NCBI RefSeq assembly: GCF_009720485.1
Contig: NZ_CP045245.1
Location: forward strand, 806,001-870,000
DNA: 64,000 bases
From: Cellulomonas sp. JZ18
GTDB lineage: Bacteria; Actinomycetota; Actinomycetes; Actinomycetales; Cellulomonadaceae
Direction: 5' to 3'
Part shown: in pieces, positions 43,425 through 54,147 of the stretch
Numbering within the stretch: position 1 is the first letter of the stretch
How the letters are laid out: each line of letters starts with the position of its first letter
Notes under the pieces: generated by a model
What the model saw: only the letters and a program-made list of their open reading frames with translations
Told to the model about the DNA's origin: nothing
Databases searched by the model: none
Translations under genes and position numbers: made by a program

Positions 43425-44321
43425 TCAGGCCGCGCGGTTGCGCTCGCGGAAGACGCCCAGGTGGACGCCACGCCGCCGGGCCACCGCGGCGACCAGGCCG
43501 GCCACGAGCAGCAGGACGCCGGCGAGCAGCAGCGTGCCCGACGTCGCCGCCACCGTCGTCTCCACCGTGGTGCGGTACCACGCGTCCGCGTCGACCAGCG
43601 CGAGCACCTGCTGCCGGGCGATGCCGGGCGCGTACAGCGCGAGCCCGCCCAGCAGACCGAGCACGGCACCGCCCGTGAGGGCCACGGCCGGGGTCCACAG
43701 CGCCAGCAGCAGCACGGCCGCGAGCAGCACGACCCCCACGGAGACCAGCACGATCCCGAGGACCTCGAGCGAGGCGTCCCAGTCCCCGGCCTGGACCGTG
43801 AGGATGCGGGACTGGCCGACGAGCGTCAGCAGCGCCGCCACCGGTGCGAGGACGAGGCCCACGAGGACCCCCAGCACGTGCGTGCCGGCGTGCGCCGTGC
43901 GCGGCGCGTTCGGGTCGGGGAAGAGGTCGTCGTCGCCGTCCCCGTCGCGCGGTCCGGCGCGGTTCGGCCCCGGGGCGTCCTCGTGCGCCGCGGCGGCCGG
44001 CACGTCGTGCCCGGCGGGGCCGGCGGACGGCGCCGCGGACGGCCGGGCGCCGACGGCCTGCGACCCGGCGGGGTCGGCGACGGCGGCCCGCGCCGGCGTC
44101 GCGCTCGTCTCCGGGTGCGTCGCCGCCGTGGTGGGCGGTCCGGGGGGTGCCGGTGCAGGGCCCGTCGCACCCGGAGCGGAGGCGCTCCCGCGCACCGGCT
44201 CGAGCGGCTCGGGCGGCGTGGGCACCGGTCGAGCGACCGCGTGCCGGCCGGTGTCGGTGCTCGGCTCGCCCGTGCCCCCGCGCCCGGGGCCGGCGGGCCG
44301 CTGCGGGTCGGACGTGCTCAT
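43425..44321 (-). CDS. Hypothetical membrane protein with long Pro/Ala-rich N-terminus
   Basis: A 298-residue protein. Residues 1-135 are a disordered Pro/Ala/Gly-rich, presumably cytoplasmic tail ending in an acidic patch (DGDGDDDLFPDP). After that come four probable membrane helices (about 145-170, 183-210, 212-233 and 256-285) and an Arg-rich C-terminus (ARRRGVHLGVFRERNR). No known domain is recognised; similar four-helix proteins are common in actinobacteria. ATG at 44321. No link to acs, whose start is 175 bases away. Confidence 0.65.
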   Translation of the reverse strand: MSTSDPQRPAGPGRGGTGEPSTDTGRHAVARPVPTPPEPLEPVRGSASAPGATGPAPAPPGPPTTAATHPETSATPARAAVADPAGSQAVGARPSAAPSAGPAGHDVPAAAAHEDAPGPNRAGPRDGDGDDDLFPDPNAPRTAHAGTHVLGVLVGLVLAPVAALLTLVGQSRILTVQAGDWDASLEVLGIVLVSVGVVLLAAVLLLALWTPAVALTGGAVLGLLGGLALYAPGIARQQVLALVDADAWYRTTVETTVAATSGTLLLAGVLLLVAGLVAAVARRRGVHLGVFRERNRAA

Positions 44322-44505
44322 GCGTGCTCCCCGGGATCGCGCCTCGGCGTCCGCGGACGCCCTGGTCGGACCACGCTAGTGCGGGGCCGGGCCGGGTGCG
44401 GGACGGCGCGCGGGGGCAGGCCGGAGCGGTGTGCGGCGGGTGTGCAGCGGCGCGTGGTGCGGGGCGTGGGGCGGGGAAGGGGCCGGGCAGGCCCGGGCCT
44501 CGGGG

Positions 44506-45450
44506 TCAGGGGCGCGCGGCGGCGGCACCGGTGACGATCGGGCAGGTGGCGTGAGCGGGCTCGCCGGACGTGGTGCGGGACGTGCTGCCGGACGTGCTGC
44601 CGGGCGTCGTGCCGGGCGTCGTGCCGGGTGTCGTGCCGGGTGCGGCGACCGGACCTGTGCCGTACGCGTACGCGGCCCCCACGAGCACGGCGCCGCCGAG
44701 CGTGTTGCCGACGGCCACGACGGCGAGGTTGCGTGCCGCCTCCGCGAGGGTCGCGCCCGGCACGTCGCCGTAGAGCGCGAGCGAGAACGTCGTCATGTTC
44801 GCGACCACGTGCTCGAAGCCGGAGGTGATGAACACCATGACGCAGCCGACGACCACCGCCACCCCCGCGGTGCCGGGACCGAGCCGTGCCCAGCACCAGA
44901 CCGCGAGGCACACCAGCAGGTTGCAGAGGACGCCGCGGACCAGCAGCTGCGGGGTCGTCGCGTGCGCCTTGTGCTCGACGAGCCGGGCGAGCGCCTCGCC
45001 GGCCGCGGTGCCGGGGGCGGTGACGCCCGCGAGGTGGACGAGCGCCGCGAACGCCGCCGAGCCGACCAGGTTCCCCGCCAGGAGGGCCCCCAGGGTGCCC
45101 CCGGCGCGGGCCCAGCCGACCCGGCGCGCGAGCGCGCCCTGGGTCAGCACCATCATCGCGCTCGTCGCGAGCTCGCCGCCCGCGACGAGCACGATCGTCA
45201 GCGCGACGCCGAAGACGAGCCCGTTGACGAGCGGCGCCCACGGCGAGCCCGCCACGACGAGGGGGCCGCCGGCCGTGAGCAGGACGAGCACGCCGATGCC
45301 GATCGCGGCGCCGGCGAGCATGCTGCGGACCAGCAGCAGACCGGGCGTGCGCAGCAGCGCGACCTTGTGCACGGCCGCGTCGGCCTGTGCGGCGACGGCC
45401 TCGGGGATCGTGAGCACGGCCCCATCGTGGTGGTGCAGCGGCGGCGTCAC
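44506..45450 (-). CDS. Formate/nitrite transporter family channel
   Basis: A 314-residue FNT-family membrane channel for small monovalent anions (formate, nitrite or hydrosulfide). Six hydrophobic helices run from about 38 to 265. Family stretches: GELATSAMMVLTQG (second helix pore region), CNLLVCLAVW and FITSGFEHVVANMTTFSLAL, whose FEH-N region carries the conserved pore loop. The C-terminal 45 residues are a Pro-Gly-Thr-Thr repeat made by a 12-bp DNA repeat. The gene is divergent from the LacI regulator. GTG at 45450 lacks a good ribosome site. Confidence 0.9.
   Translation of the reverse strand: MTPPLHHHDGAVLTIPEAVAAQADAAVHKVALLRTPGLLLVRSMLAGAAIGIGVLVLLTAGGPLVVAGSPWAPLVNGLVFGVALTIVLVAGGELATSAMMVLTQGALARRVGWARAGGTLGALLAGNLVGSAAFAALVHLAGVTAPGTAAGEALARLVEHKAHATTPQLLVRGVLCNLLVCLAVWCWARLGPGTAGVAVVVGCVMVFITSGFEHVVANMTTFSLALYGDVPGATLAEAARNLAVVAVGNTLGGAVLVGAAYAYGTGPVAAPGTTPGTTPGTTPGSTSGSTSRTTSGEPAHATCPIVTGAAAARP
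44579..44638. repeat. 12-bp tandem repeat, 5 copies, coding
   Basis: Two units GACGTGCTGCCG and three GG(C/T)GTCGTGCCG run head to tail. On the minus strand they encode the Pro-Gly-Thr/Ser-Thr/Ser tail of the FNT channel. Confidence 0.85.
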
Positions 45451-45649
45451 CCGGGACGAAAGGGCAGGTCGCGCGCATCAGGCGGGCCTGGGCGCGTCCG
45501 CCGGCGCGAGGTCGGCGACGGGGCGGCCGCGCCCGGCTGCGGGCGGGGGCGCGGCCGGACGCCCACGGACGGGCCGTGCACCTGGGACAGTAGGGCCGCG
45601 GCGGACCCGGACGACCCGGCGGGCGCCGGGGAAGGCTGGAGGAGCGCAG

Positions 45650-46702
45650 GTGGGAGCGTCGGTGGGCAGGGGCGGGCGCGTGGCGACGATGAGCGACGTC
45701 GCACGGCTCGCGGGCGTGTCGAAGATGACCGTCTCGAACGTCCTCAACGACCGGCCGCGCGTCGGGGACGAGACGCGCCGGCGCGTGCTCGCCGCGGTCG
45801 ACGAGCTGGGGTACGAGATCAACCTGACGGCCCGCCGGCTGCGTGCCGGACGTGTCGACACGGTCGCGCTCATCGTGCCCCGCTTCGACCACATGTACTT
45901 CGCCGAGCTCGCGGCGTGCTTCGCGGTCGAGGTGGCCCGGCACGACCGGCACCTCGTGGTCGCGCAGTCCGGTGCGAGCCGGGAGGGCGAGCTCTCGGCG
46001 CTGTCCCAGGCCCGGCTGCGGCAGTACGACGCCGTCGTGCTCAGCGCCGTCGGCCTCTCCTACGACGAGGTGGACGCCCTGAGCCTGTCGCAGCCGCTGC
46101 TGCTGCTGGGCGAGCAGGAGGTGCCGCCGCGGTTCGACCACGTGAGCATCGACAACGCCGGCGGGGCGCGGCTCGCGGTGGGGCACCTGCTGGACCGCGG
46201 GGCCCGGCGGGTCGCGGTGGTCGACGGTCCGCCCGTGCCGGCGTCCGACGTCGCGGCGGGTGCCCCCGACGCGACGTCGGACCAGCGCATCGAGGGCTGG
46301 CGCGCGGCGCACCGCGAGCGCGGGCTCGTGGCGGACGAGAGCCTGCTGCTGGGCGGTGCGCTCTACACCGCGGAGGGGGCGCGCGACGTCCTGGCCCGGG
46401 CGCTGGCGGACGGACGGCGGGTGGACGCGGTCTTCGCCGTGACGGACGAGATGGCCTACGGCGTGCTCGCCGCCCTGCACGACGCCGGCCTGCGCGTGCC
46501 GCAGGACGTCGCCGTCGTCGGCTTCGACGACCTGCGGGGGAGCGCCTTCGCGGTGCCGGGGCTGTCGTCGGTCGACCCGGGGCGCGAGTGGATCGCGCGT
46601 CAGGCGGTCGCGGTGGTCGAGCGTCGCCTGGCCGGTGACGACTCCGGGCCCGTGCGGCTCACGGCCCCGGTGGAGCTCGTGGTGCGAGGGTCGAGCGCCT
46701 GA
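45650..46702 (+). CDS. LacI-family regulator
   Basis: A 350-residue sugar-responsive repressor: N-terminal HTH and hinge (MSDVARLAGVSKMTVSNVLNDRPRVGDETRRRV, about 14-46) and a periplasmic-binding-protein-like effector domain (VALIVPRFDHMYFAEL onward; GFDDL near the end). The insertion GPPVPASDVAAGAPDATSDQRI in the effector domain is slightly long. GTG at 45650 has GGAGGAG upstream; the ATG at residue 14 is an alternative. It sits directly upstream of the oligosaccharide ABC operon, and two matching LacI-type palindromes lie in the gap, so it most likely represses that operon. Confidence 0.93.
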   Translation: MGASVGRGGRVATMSDVARLAGVSKMTVSNVLNDRPRVGDETRRRVLAAVDELGYEINLTARRLRAGRVDTVALIVPRFDHMYFAELAACFAVEVARHDRHLVVAQSGASREGELSALSQARLRQYDAVVLSAVGLSYDEVDALSLSQPLLLLGEQEVPPRFDHVSIDNAGGARLAVGHLLDRGARRVAVVDGPPVPASDVAAGAPDATSDQRIEGWRAAHRERGLVADESLLLGGALYTAEGARDVLARALADGRRVDAVFAVTDEMAYGVLAALHDAGLRVPQDVAVVGFDDLRGSAFAVPGLSSVDPGREWIARQAVAVVERRLAGDDSGPVRLTAPVELVVRGSSA

Positions 46703-46738
46703 CGGCGGCACGGCGCGCCGGGTCGCCCTCTCGGGGCG

Positions 46739-46768
46739 TTGACCGCGGTGCTCGGCGCCGCATAGTGT
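46739..46768 (+). promoter_or_regulatory. Promoter of oligosaccharide ABC operon
   Basis: TTGACC (46739-46744) and TAGTGT (46763-46768) are 18 bases apart. The predicted transcription start (about 46775) lies just upstream of the two LacI-type sites. Confidence 0.5.
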
Positions 46769-46785
46769 CCCCGCCCATCGGTAGG

Positions 46786-46818
46786 TGTATCGATAACGCA
46801 ACGGGGTGTATCGATACA
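46786..46818. promoter_or_regulatory. Tandem LacI-type operators
   Basis: TGTATCGATAAC (46786-46797) and the perfect palindrome TGTATCGATACA (46807-46818) are 21 bases apart centre to centre, two helical turns. They sit between the LacI gene and the ABC operon it probably controls. Confidence 0.75.
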
Positions 46819-46955
46819 GCACGGATGGCCCGCCGCTCCTGCGCGGGGGCCCGGTCGACGGTGACCGGGGTCCCGTGCGTGCGGACGGCGGGTGCGGGTG
46901 AGACGTGGACGACGACCGGGCGACGTCCCGGACGGATCTCGACGAGGAGAGCCAG

Positions 46956-48625
46956 ATGACACGTGCGGGCAACTACGGAGGGCGTCGGTCGCGGTCCACG
47001 CGTGCCGCCGCCGCGGTCGCGGCGGCGCTGGCGCTGTCGCTCGCCGCGTGCGGCTCCGGGGCGGCGACGGCGACGCCGCCGACGCCGGGACGACCGGCGC
47101 GATGGAGGACTACGCCGCGGGCGACCAGTTCGAGGCCACCGAGCCGGTGGAGTTCTCCATCCTGTGGACCGACTGGCCCGAGGTGACGGTGAAGGACTCC
47201 TGGGAGTTCTTCGACGTCCTCAAGGAGCGCACCAACGTCGACCTGAAGACGACGCACATCCCGCTCAGCGACCACCTGGAGAAGCGCAGCCTGCTCATCA
47301 GCGCCGGCGACGCGCCCGAGATCATCCCGCTCGTCTACACGGGTGAGGAGAAGCAGTTCGCGGCGTCCGGGTCGGTCGTCGCGCTGAGCAAGTACCTCGA
47401 CCAGATGCCCCACTTCCAGAAGTACGTGGAGGAGTGGGACCTGCAGGAGATGGTCGACAACCTGCGCCAGGAGGACGGCGAGCTGTACATGCTCCCCGGC
47501 TTCCAGGAGGTGTCGGTGCCGATGTTCACCCTGCTCGTCCGCAAGGACAAGTTCGACGAGCTCGGCATCGAGATGCCCGACACGTGGGACGAGTACCGCG
47601 AGGCGTTCCTCAAGCTGAAGGCCGCCTACCCGGACTCCTACCCGCTGCAGGACGGGTTCCAGGGGCAGTCGCTGCTCAACTACGCCGCCCGCGGCTTCGG
47701 CACGCAGGCCGGCTGGGGCTTCGGCGACGGCATGCAGTGGGACGAGGACGCCGGCGAGCTCGAGTACGCCGCGACCTCCGACGAGTACAAGGAGATGGTC
47801 GAGTTCTTCCACGGCCTCGTGCAGGACGGCCTGCTCCACCCCGACTCGTTCACGGTGCAGGACCAGGAGGCCGTCGAGCGCGTCGAGCGGCTCGTCTCCG
47901 AGGGCAAGGCGTTCGCCGGCTCCGGCGCGAGCGGCACCGCCATCGAGTGGTCGCAGGCCCTCGACACCACCGTCGGGCCGGGCAACTACGAGGTCGTCCA
48001 GGTGCCGCCGCCGGCGGGCCCCGCGGGTGACCTCGTCGAGCCCCGCAACTTCTGGCACGGCTTCATGATCACCAAGGAGGCGGAGAGCAAGCCGCACTTC
48101 ACGGCGCTCCTGCAGTTCCTCGACTGGCTGTACTACTCGCCGGAGGCGCGCGACATGCTCCGCTGGGGCGTCGAGGGCGAGACGTACACGAAGTCCGGCG
48201 ACGAGTACACGCTGAACCCGGAGTACCGGCTCGACATCTTCAACCTCAACCCGGGCGCGCCCACCGACATCCAGAAGGACCTCGGCTGGAGCACCTTCCT
48301 CGCGGAGGCGACGGAGTCGCGGGCGCTGAAGGAGTCGTACGCCACCGACCAGGCCGTCGAGTACATCGACCAGGTGCTGTCCACGCGCACGCCGACCGAC
48401 CCCAACCCGCCGGCCCCGCTCTCCGAGGCCGACCTGGAGCAGGCCGCCCTGCTCGGCACGCCGCTCAAGGACGCGGTCGACACCGCGACGCTGCGCTTCA
48501 TCCTCGGCGAGCGTCCGCTGAGCGAGTGGGACGCGTACGTCGCCGAGCTCGAGGCGAAGGGGCTGCAGCAGTACGTGGACCTCTACAACACGGCGCGCGA
48601 GCGCTTCGCCGAGAACAACGGCTAG
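46956..48625 (+). CDS. Oligosaccharide ABC substrate-binding lipoprotein (frameshifted in this sequence)
   Basis: A family 1 extracellular binding protein of the large LipO/YtcQ type (restored length 556). Lipobox LSLAACGSG near residue 29 anchors it outside the membrane. The frame changes right after the lipobox at the GGGG run 47058-47061; one extra G gives CGSGGGDGDAADAG and joins the mature domain (FSILWTDWPEVTVKD and onward). ATG at 46956 has AGGAG upstream. It is the first gene of an operon with two permeases, behind tandem LacI sites. Proteins of this type take plant-polysaccharide oligomers such as uronates or xylo-oligosaccharides; the sugar here is not known. Confidence 0.9.
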
Positions 48626-48637
48626 GACCTCGGGTCG

Positions 48638-48672
48638 CCCCGGTGGGCCGGGCCCGTCCCGGCCCACCGGGG
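48638..48672 (+). terminator. Hairpin between binding-protein and permease genes
   Basis: CCCCGGTGGGCCGGG (48638-48652) pairs perfectly with CCCGGCCCACCGGGG (48658-48672) around a 5-base loop. In an operon this probably acts as a partial terminator or 3' stabiliser raising binding-protein over permease levels. Confidence 0.7.
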
Positions 48673-48692
48673 TCCTCGGGAAGGAGAGGGAC

Positions 48693-49730
48693 ATGAGATC
48701 CACCCGGGTCCTCGCACCGCCCGCGGGGCGCGGCACCACCGAGGTCGTCGTCGACGCCGACGCCGCGCCGGCGCCGCCGTCGGGCCGCGGCCGCCCCGGC
48801 CGTGCCGGGCGTGCGGGGCGCGGCCGACCGGTGCCGTGGCGGGTCACGCTGCGGCGCGACTGGCCGTTGTACGCGCTCGCCGTGCTGCCCGTGCTGTTCC
48901 TGCTCGTCTTCCGCTACCTGCCGATGGCGGGCAACGCGATCGCCTTCCGGCGGTTCCGCCCCGGCGGCAGCATCTTCGGCGACGAGTGGGTCGGGCTGCG
49001 CTACATCACGATGTTCATGAACGACCCGACGTTCTGGGCCGTCTTCACCAACACGATCGTGCTCGGCGCGCTGACCCTCCTGGTCTGCTTCCCGCTGCCG
49101 ATCGTCCTGGCGCTCATGCTCAACGAGCTCCGTTCCCGCCGGTTCAAGAAGCTCGTGCAGTCGATCTCCTACCTGCCGCACTTCCTGTCGGTGGTCATCG
49201 TCGTCGGCATGCTCATGCAGCTGCTGTCGCTGCAGGGCACCGTGAACCAGCTCATCGAGGGGCTGGGCGGCGAGGCCGTCCCGTTCCTGCAGCGCCCCGA
49301 GTGGTTCCGCGTGATCTACGTCGGCTCGGAGATGTGGCAGACGGTGGGCTGGGGCACGATCCTCTACCTCGCCGCGCTGACCACGGTCGACACCTCGCTG
49401 TACGAGGCGGCCCGCATCGACGGCGCGAACCGGTGGAAGCAGACCTGGCACGTGACCCTGCCGGGCATCCGGCCGACCATGATCACGCTGCTCATCCTCA
49501 ACGTCGGCACGTTCCTCAACGTCGGCTTCGAGAAGGTCCTGCTGCTCTACAACCCGCTGACGTACGAGACCGCGGACGTCATCTCGACCTACCTGTACCG
49601 GGTGGGCCTGGTGTCGAACAACCTCAGCTACGCGGCGGCGATCGGCCTGTTCCAGGCGGTGATCGGTCTCGTCATGATCCTCACCGCCAACCTCATCTCC
49701 CGACGAGCGGTGGGAGCGAGCCTGTGGTGA
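48693..49730 (+). CDS. ABC sugar permease, LplB/YteP type
   Basis: A 345-residue inner-membrane permease. After a charged Pro/Arg-rich N-terminus (1-55), six helices follow, with the ATPase-contacting EAA loop at [26 protein letters not shown] (about 235-260, G in DGA conserved). WSLPHFLS-like [16 protein letters not shown] is typical of the LplB/YteP subfamily that pairs with large binding proteins. ATG at 48693 has AAGGAGAGG upstream. Overlaps the second permease gene by four bases. Confidence 0.93.
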   Translation: MRSTRVLAPPAGRGTTEVVVDADAAPAPPSGRGRPGRAGRAGRGRPVPWRVTLRRDWPLYALAVLPVLFLLVFRYLPMAGNAIAFRRFRPGGSIFGDEWVGLRYITMFMNDPTFWAVFTNTIVLGALTLLVCFPLPIVLALMLNELRSRRFKKLVQSISYLPHFLSVVIVVGMLMQLLSLQGTVNQLIEGLGGEAVPFLQRPEWFRVIYVGSEMWQTVGWGTILYLAALTTVDTSLYEAARIDGANRWKQTWHVTLPGIRPTMITLLILNVGTFLNVGFEKVLLLYNPLTYETADVISTYLYRVGLVSNNLSYAAAIGLFQAVIGLVMILTANLISRRAVGASLW

Positions 49731-50650
49731 CCCAGATGACGGCCCCGGTGAAGATGCACGCGCGGCCCGTGGGCGCGCGCGACTCGCGCGGCTACCGCGT
49801 CTTCACGTGGCTCAACGTGTCGGCGCTCGTGCTGGTGATGGGCGTCATGCTCTACCCGTTCCTCACGGTCGTGGCCCAGTCGTTCAGCAGCGAGGCGGCG
49901 ATCCGGTCGGGCGACGTGAGCTTCTGGCCCGTCGGGTTCAACCTCAACACCTACCGCGCCGTCGCGGAGAACCCGCTGTTCTGGGCCAACTACCGCAACA
50001 CCGTCGTCTACACGGTGGTCGGCACGGTCGTCGCGATGGCCCTGACCACCACGTACGCGTACGTGCTCTCGAAGCGGCACCTGCGCGGGCGGGGGCTGCT
50101 CATCGGGTTCGCCGTGTTCACGATGTTCTTCAACGGCGGCATCATCCCCAACTACGTGCTCATCTCGTCGCTGGGGATGAAGAACACCCTGTGGGCCGTC
50201 GTGCTGCCGGGGGCGATGTCGATCTTCAACCTGCTCGTCATGAAGTCGTTCTTCGAGAACCTCCCGGGCGAGCTGGAGGAGGCCGCGAAGATCGACGGGC
50301 TCGGCTGGTTCGGCATCCTCGGGCGGATCGTGCTGCCGCTGTCGAAGGCGGTGATCGCGACGATGGTGCTGTTCTACTCGGTGCAGTACTGGAACGACTG
50401 GTTCACCGCGTTCCTCTACATCGACGAGCAGCAGCGCCAGCCGGTGACGATGTTCCTGCGCAACCTCATCGCCGGGGCGTCCTCCGCGGCGTCGGAGGGG
50501 GCCGCCGCGCAGAGCGCCGCGACGCAGTCGATCTCGGTGAACATCCAGGCCGTCACGATGGTGCTGACCGTGCTGCCGATCCTGTGCGTCTACCCGTTCG
50601 TGCAGCGGTACTTCGTGTCCGGCGTGATGCTCGGCTCGGTCAAGGGCTGA
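49727..50650 (+). CDS. ABC sugar permease, YtcP type
   Basis: Second permease subunit, 307 residues, six helices with the EAA loop [26 protein letters not shown] (about 182-207). [23 protein letters not shown] and [13 protein letters not shown] are characteristic of the YtcP/LplC group. GTG at 49727 overlaps the preceding stop (GTGA), so translation is coupled. No ATPase gene follows, so the importer must borrow a shared MsiK-like ATPase encoded elsewhere, as is common for actinobacterial sugar importers. Confidence 0.93.
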   Translation: MTQMTAPVKMHARPVGARDSRGYRVFTWLNVSALVLVMGVMLYPFLTVVAQSFSSEAAIRSGDVSFWPVGFNLNTYRAVAENPLFWANYRNTVVYTVVGTVVAMALTTTYAYVLSKRHLRGRGLLIGFAVFTMFFNGGIIPNYVLISSLGMKNTLWAVVLPGAMSIFNLLVMKSFFENLPGELEEAAKIDGLGWFGILGRIVLPLSKAVIATMVLFYSVQYWNDWFTAFLYIDEQQRQPVTMFLRNLIAGASSAASEGAAAQSAATQSISVNIQAVTMVLTVLPILCVYPFVQRYFVSGVMLGSVKG

Positions 50651-50685
50651 GCCGCGGGGAGGGGCGCCCGGTCGCGCGGTGCGGG

Positions 50686-52136
<1,451 letters not shown>

Positions 52137-52197
52137 GGCGCCATTGTGTCCCGGCGCACCCGGTCCGGCCGGTCGGTCGCCTGCGTAGCATCGGCGG

Positions 52198-52676
52198 GTG
52201 CCCACGCCTCCCTTCGTCCTGGCCCTGCGCGAGCACGTGGGGCACGCCCTGCTCTGGCTGCCCGGGGTGACCGCGGTCGTGCTGCGCGAGCACCAGGGGC
52301 GCGAGCAGGTGCTGCTCGTGCGGCGCGCGGACAGCGGCGCCTGGACCCCGGTGACGGGCATCGTCGACCCCGGCGAGGAGCCCGCCGTCGCCGCCGCGCG
52401 CGAGGTGCTCGAGGAGGCCGACGTCGTCGCGGTGCCCGAGCGGCTCGCCCGTGTCGGCGTCGTCGGCCCCGTCACCTACGAGAACGGCGACCGCTCGACC
52501 TACCTCGACCTCACGTTCCGGTTCCGCTGGGTCTCGGGCGAGCCGTCCCCGCGGACGGGGAGAACACCGACGCCGCCTGGTACGACCTCGACGCCCTGCC
52601 CCCGCTCTCGCCCGACATGGCGGCGCGGCTGGCCGCCGGGCTGGAGCCGCGCGGCGAGGCGACGTTCGTCGCGTGA
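52198..52676 (+). CDS. NUDIX hydrolase (frameshifted in this sequence)
   Basis: A 159-residue (restored) NUDIX hydrolase cleaving a nucleoside diphosphate derivative. The NUDIX box is complete: GIVDPGEEPAVAAAREVLEEADVV (GX5EX7REUXEE pattern, about 60-83). The C-terminus (ENTDAAWYDLDALPPLSPDMAARL) lies in a shifted frame. One extra C in the CCCC run at 52547-52550, or in the CC at 52543-52544, restores it. GTG at 52198 follows TAGCAT (52186-52191) by six bases, a leaderless arrangement. The next gene starts inside its stop codon. Confidence 0.85.
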
Positions 52677-53522
52677 GCGACCCCCTGGCGGCGCTGGCCG
52701 CCGTACCCGCGGTCGCCGAGGCGGTGCAGGCCGCCCGGACCGCGTGCGAGCGGCTGCGCTGGCACGAGGCGTTCCGGCGGCGGTGGCGCGAGGTGCGCGC
52801 CGAGAGCGGGCTGCGCGCCGCGGCGGCGTCGGCCGCGCTCGACGGCGCGCCGGTGGGCGTCGAGGTGCTGCGGGCGTGGGCGACGGGCGGGGGAGCGCCG
52901 CGGGGCGGGCCCGACCTGGTCGCCACCGGTGCCCTGCGCGCGCAGGCGGTGGTCGAGGCGGCGCTGCCCGCGCTCGGCGGACGCGGCGGCGGGGCGTCGG
53001 TGCCCCTGCCGCAGCTCGTCGCACGCGTGCACGCCGCCGCGGCGGCGGACCTGCTGCCCGACGCGGACCTGGGCCGGCCGCGCGTCGGGGACGCCCGCGA
53101 CCTGCGCGGGCTCGGCGCCGCCCCGCCCCGGACGAGGCGGCCGCGCGGCTGGCGGCGCTCGCGGACGTCGTGCGGGGGACGGCGGCGCCGGGCCTCGTCG
53201 TGGCGGCGGTCGTGCACGCCGAGCTGCTCGTGGTGCGGCCGTTCACCGCCGGGAACGGGGTCACCGCGCGCGCCGTCGCCCGGTACCTGACGGCGACCAC
53301 GGGTCTGGACCCGACCGGCGCGGTCCTGCCCGAGCCCGCGTGGCAGGCAGCTGCGGCGCCCTACCTCGCCGGGGCGGCGCGCTACGCGACCGGGACGCCC
53401 GACGGCGTCGCGGCCTGGCTCGTCGCGTCCGCCCACGCCGTGCGGGCGGGGCCGAGGCGGCGCGGGAGGTGGCCGACCAGGTGCTCGCGGGACGCCTCGG
53501 CGGGGCCGCACCCCGCGGGTGA
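52673..53522 (+). CDS. Fic-like protein with altered catalytic motif (two frameshifts in this sequence)
   Basis: Restored length is 283 residues. The C-terminal half carries a Fic-fold signature, VVRPFTAGNGVTARAVARYL, but the catalytic His of HPFxxGNGRxxR is Arg and the GNGR Arg is Val, so AMP transfer is unlikely. Similar altered Fic proteins stand beside Ssd-Tad loci in other actinobacteria, sometimes called oxidoreductases. The frame breaks at the CCCC runs around 53121-53129 and again at the GGGG run 53448-53451; one base added at each joins the parts (PAPDEAAARLAAL, then AGAEAAREVADQVL). GTG at 52673 overlaps the NUDIX stop. Confidence 0.65.
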
Positions 53523-53543
53523 GGTGCGTGGACGGGCGTTGAC

Positions 53544-53574
53544 GGCGGTCACTCTGCGCGGCAGAGTGACCGCC
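53544..53574. promoter_or_regulatory. 31-bp perfect palindrome, probable winged-helix operator
   Basis: GGCGGTCACTCTGC (53544-53557) and GCAGAGTGACCGCC (53561-53574) are exact inverted repeats around GCG. The right arm touches the GTG start at 53575 of a membrane protein whose operon partner is a small winged-helix regulator. Confidence 0.7.
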
Positions 53575-54147
53575 GTGGTCACCGTCCCCGAGTACGTCGA
53601 CGCACTGCGGCGCCGGCAGCGCGCCGCACGGCACACCGGCTCGCTCGTCCTCGCGGTGCACGCGGCCGCGGTCGCCGTCCTCGCGGTCGCGCAGGTCGAC
53701 TGGGGCCTCGCCTCGTGGCGGTGGCAGAACCTGGTGCCGGCGGTCGTGTACGTCGTGCTGTGGGCGGTCGTGCGCCTGCGGGAGCGGGTCACCGGCATGG
53801 GCGGCGGCCGTGACGGCTTCGGCGTGATGGCCGCGTTCGCGCTCGCGCTCGCCCTGCTCCCGTTCGGGTACCTGCTCCTCCTCATGGCCGGGCCGGGCGT
53901 CGTCCTCGGTGCCGGGCTCGTCGTCGTCGGCGTGCGGCAGCGCTCCGCGCTGCTGTGGGGGCACGGGCTCGTGCTGGCGGTCGTCTCACCCCTCGCCCGG
54001 CTCGGGACGCTCGACAACCACGCGTGGTTCCTCGGACCGCACGCGGGCGCGACCGGCCTCGGCCTCGTCGCGCTCGCCCTCGTCGTCGCCGCGACGCGGG
54101 CGCTCGCCGCCGAGCGGGCCGTCCTGGCGGGCGCGCCCGCAGCGTGA
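53575..54147 (+). CDS. Hypothetical membrane protein, partner of winged-helix regulator
   Basis: A 190-residue protein with about five membrane helices (from residue 20 onward: LVLAVHAAAVAVLAVAQVDWG, LVPAVVYVVLWAVV, AAFALALALLPFGYLLLLMA, VVLGAGLVVVGV and GLGLVALALVVAA). No recognised family beyond similar actinobacterial proteins found with small winged-helix genes. GTG at 53575 lies directly after the palindrome; the GTG at 53566 is inside it. It overlaps the regulator gene by four bases. May sense or transport the ligand that the regulator responds to; that is a guess. Confidence 0.65.
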   Translation: MVTVPEYVDALRRRQRAARHTGSLVLAVHAAAVAVLAVAQVDWGLASWRWQNLVPAVVYVVLWAVVRLRERVTGMGGGRDGFGVMAAFALALALLPFGYLLLLMAGPGVVLGAGLVVVGVRQRSALLWGHGLVLAVVSPLARLGTLDNHAWFLGPHAGATGLGLVALALVVAATRALAAERAVLAGAPAA

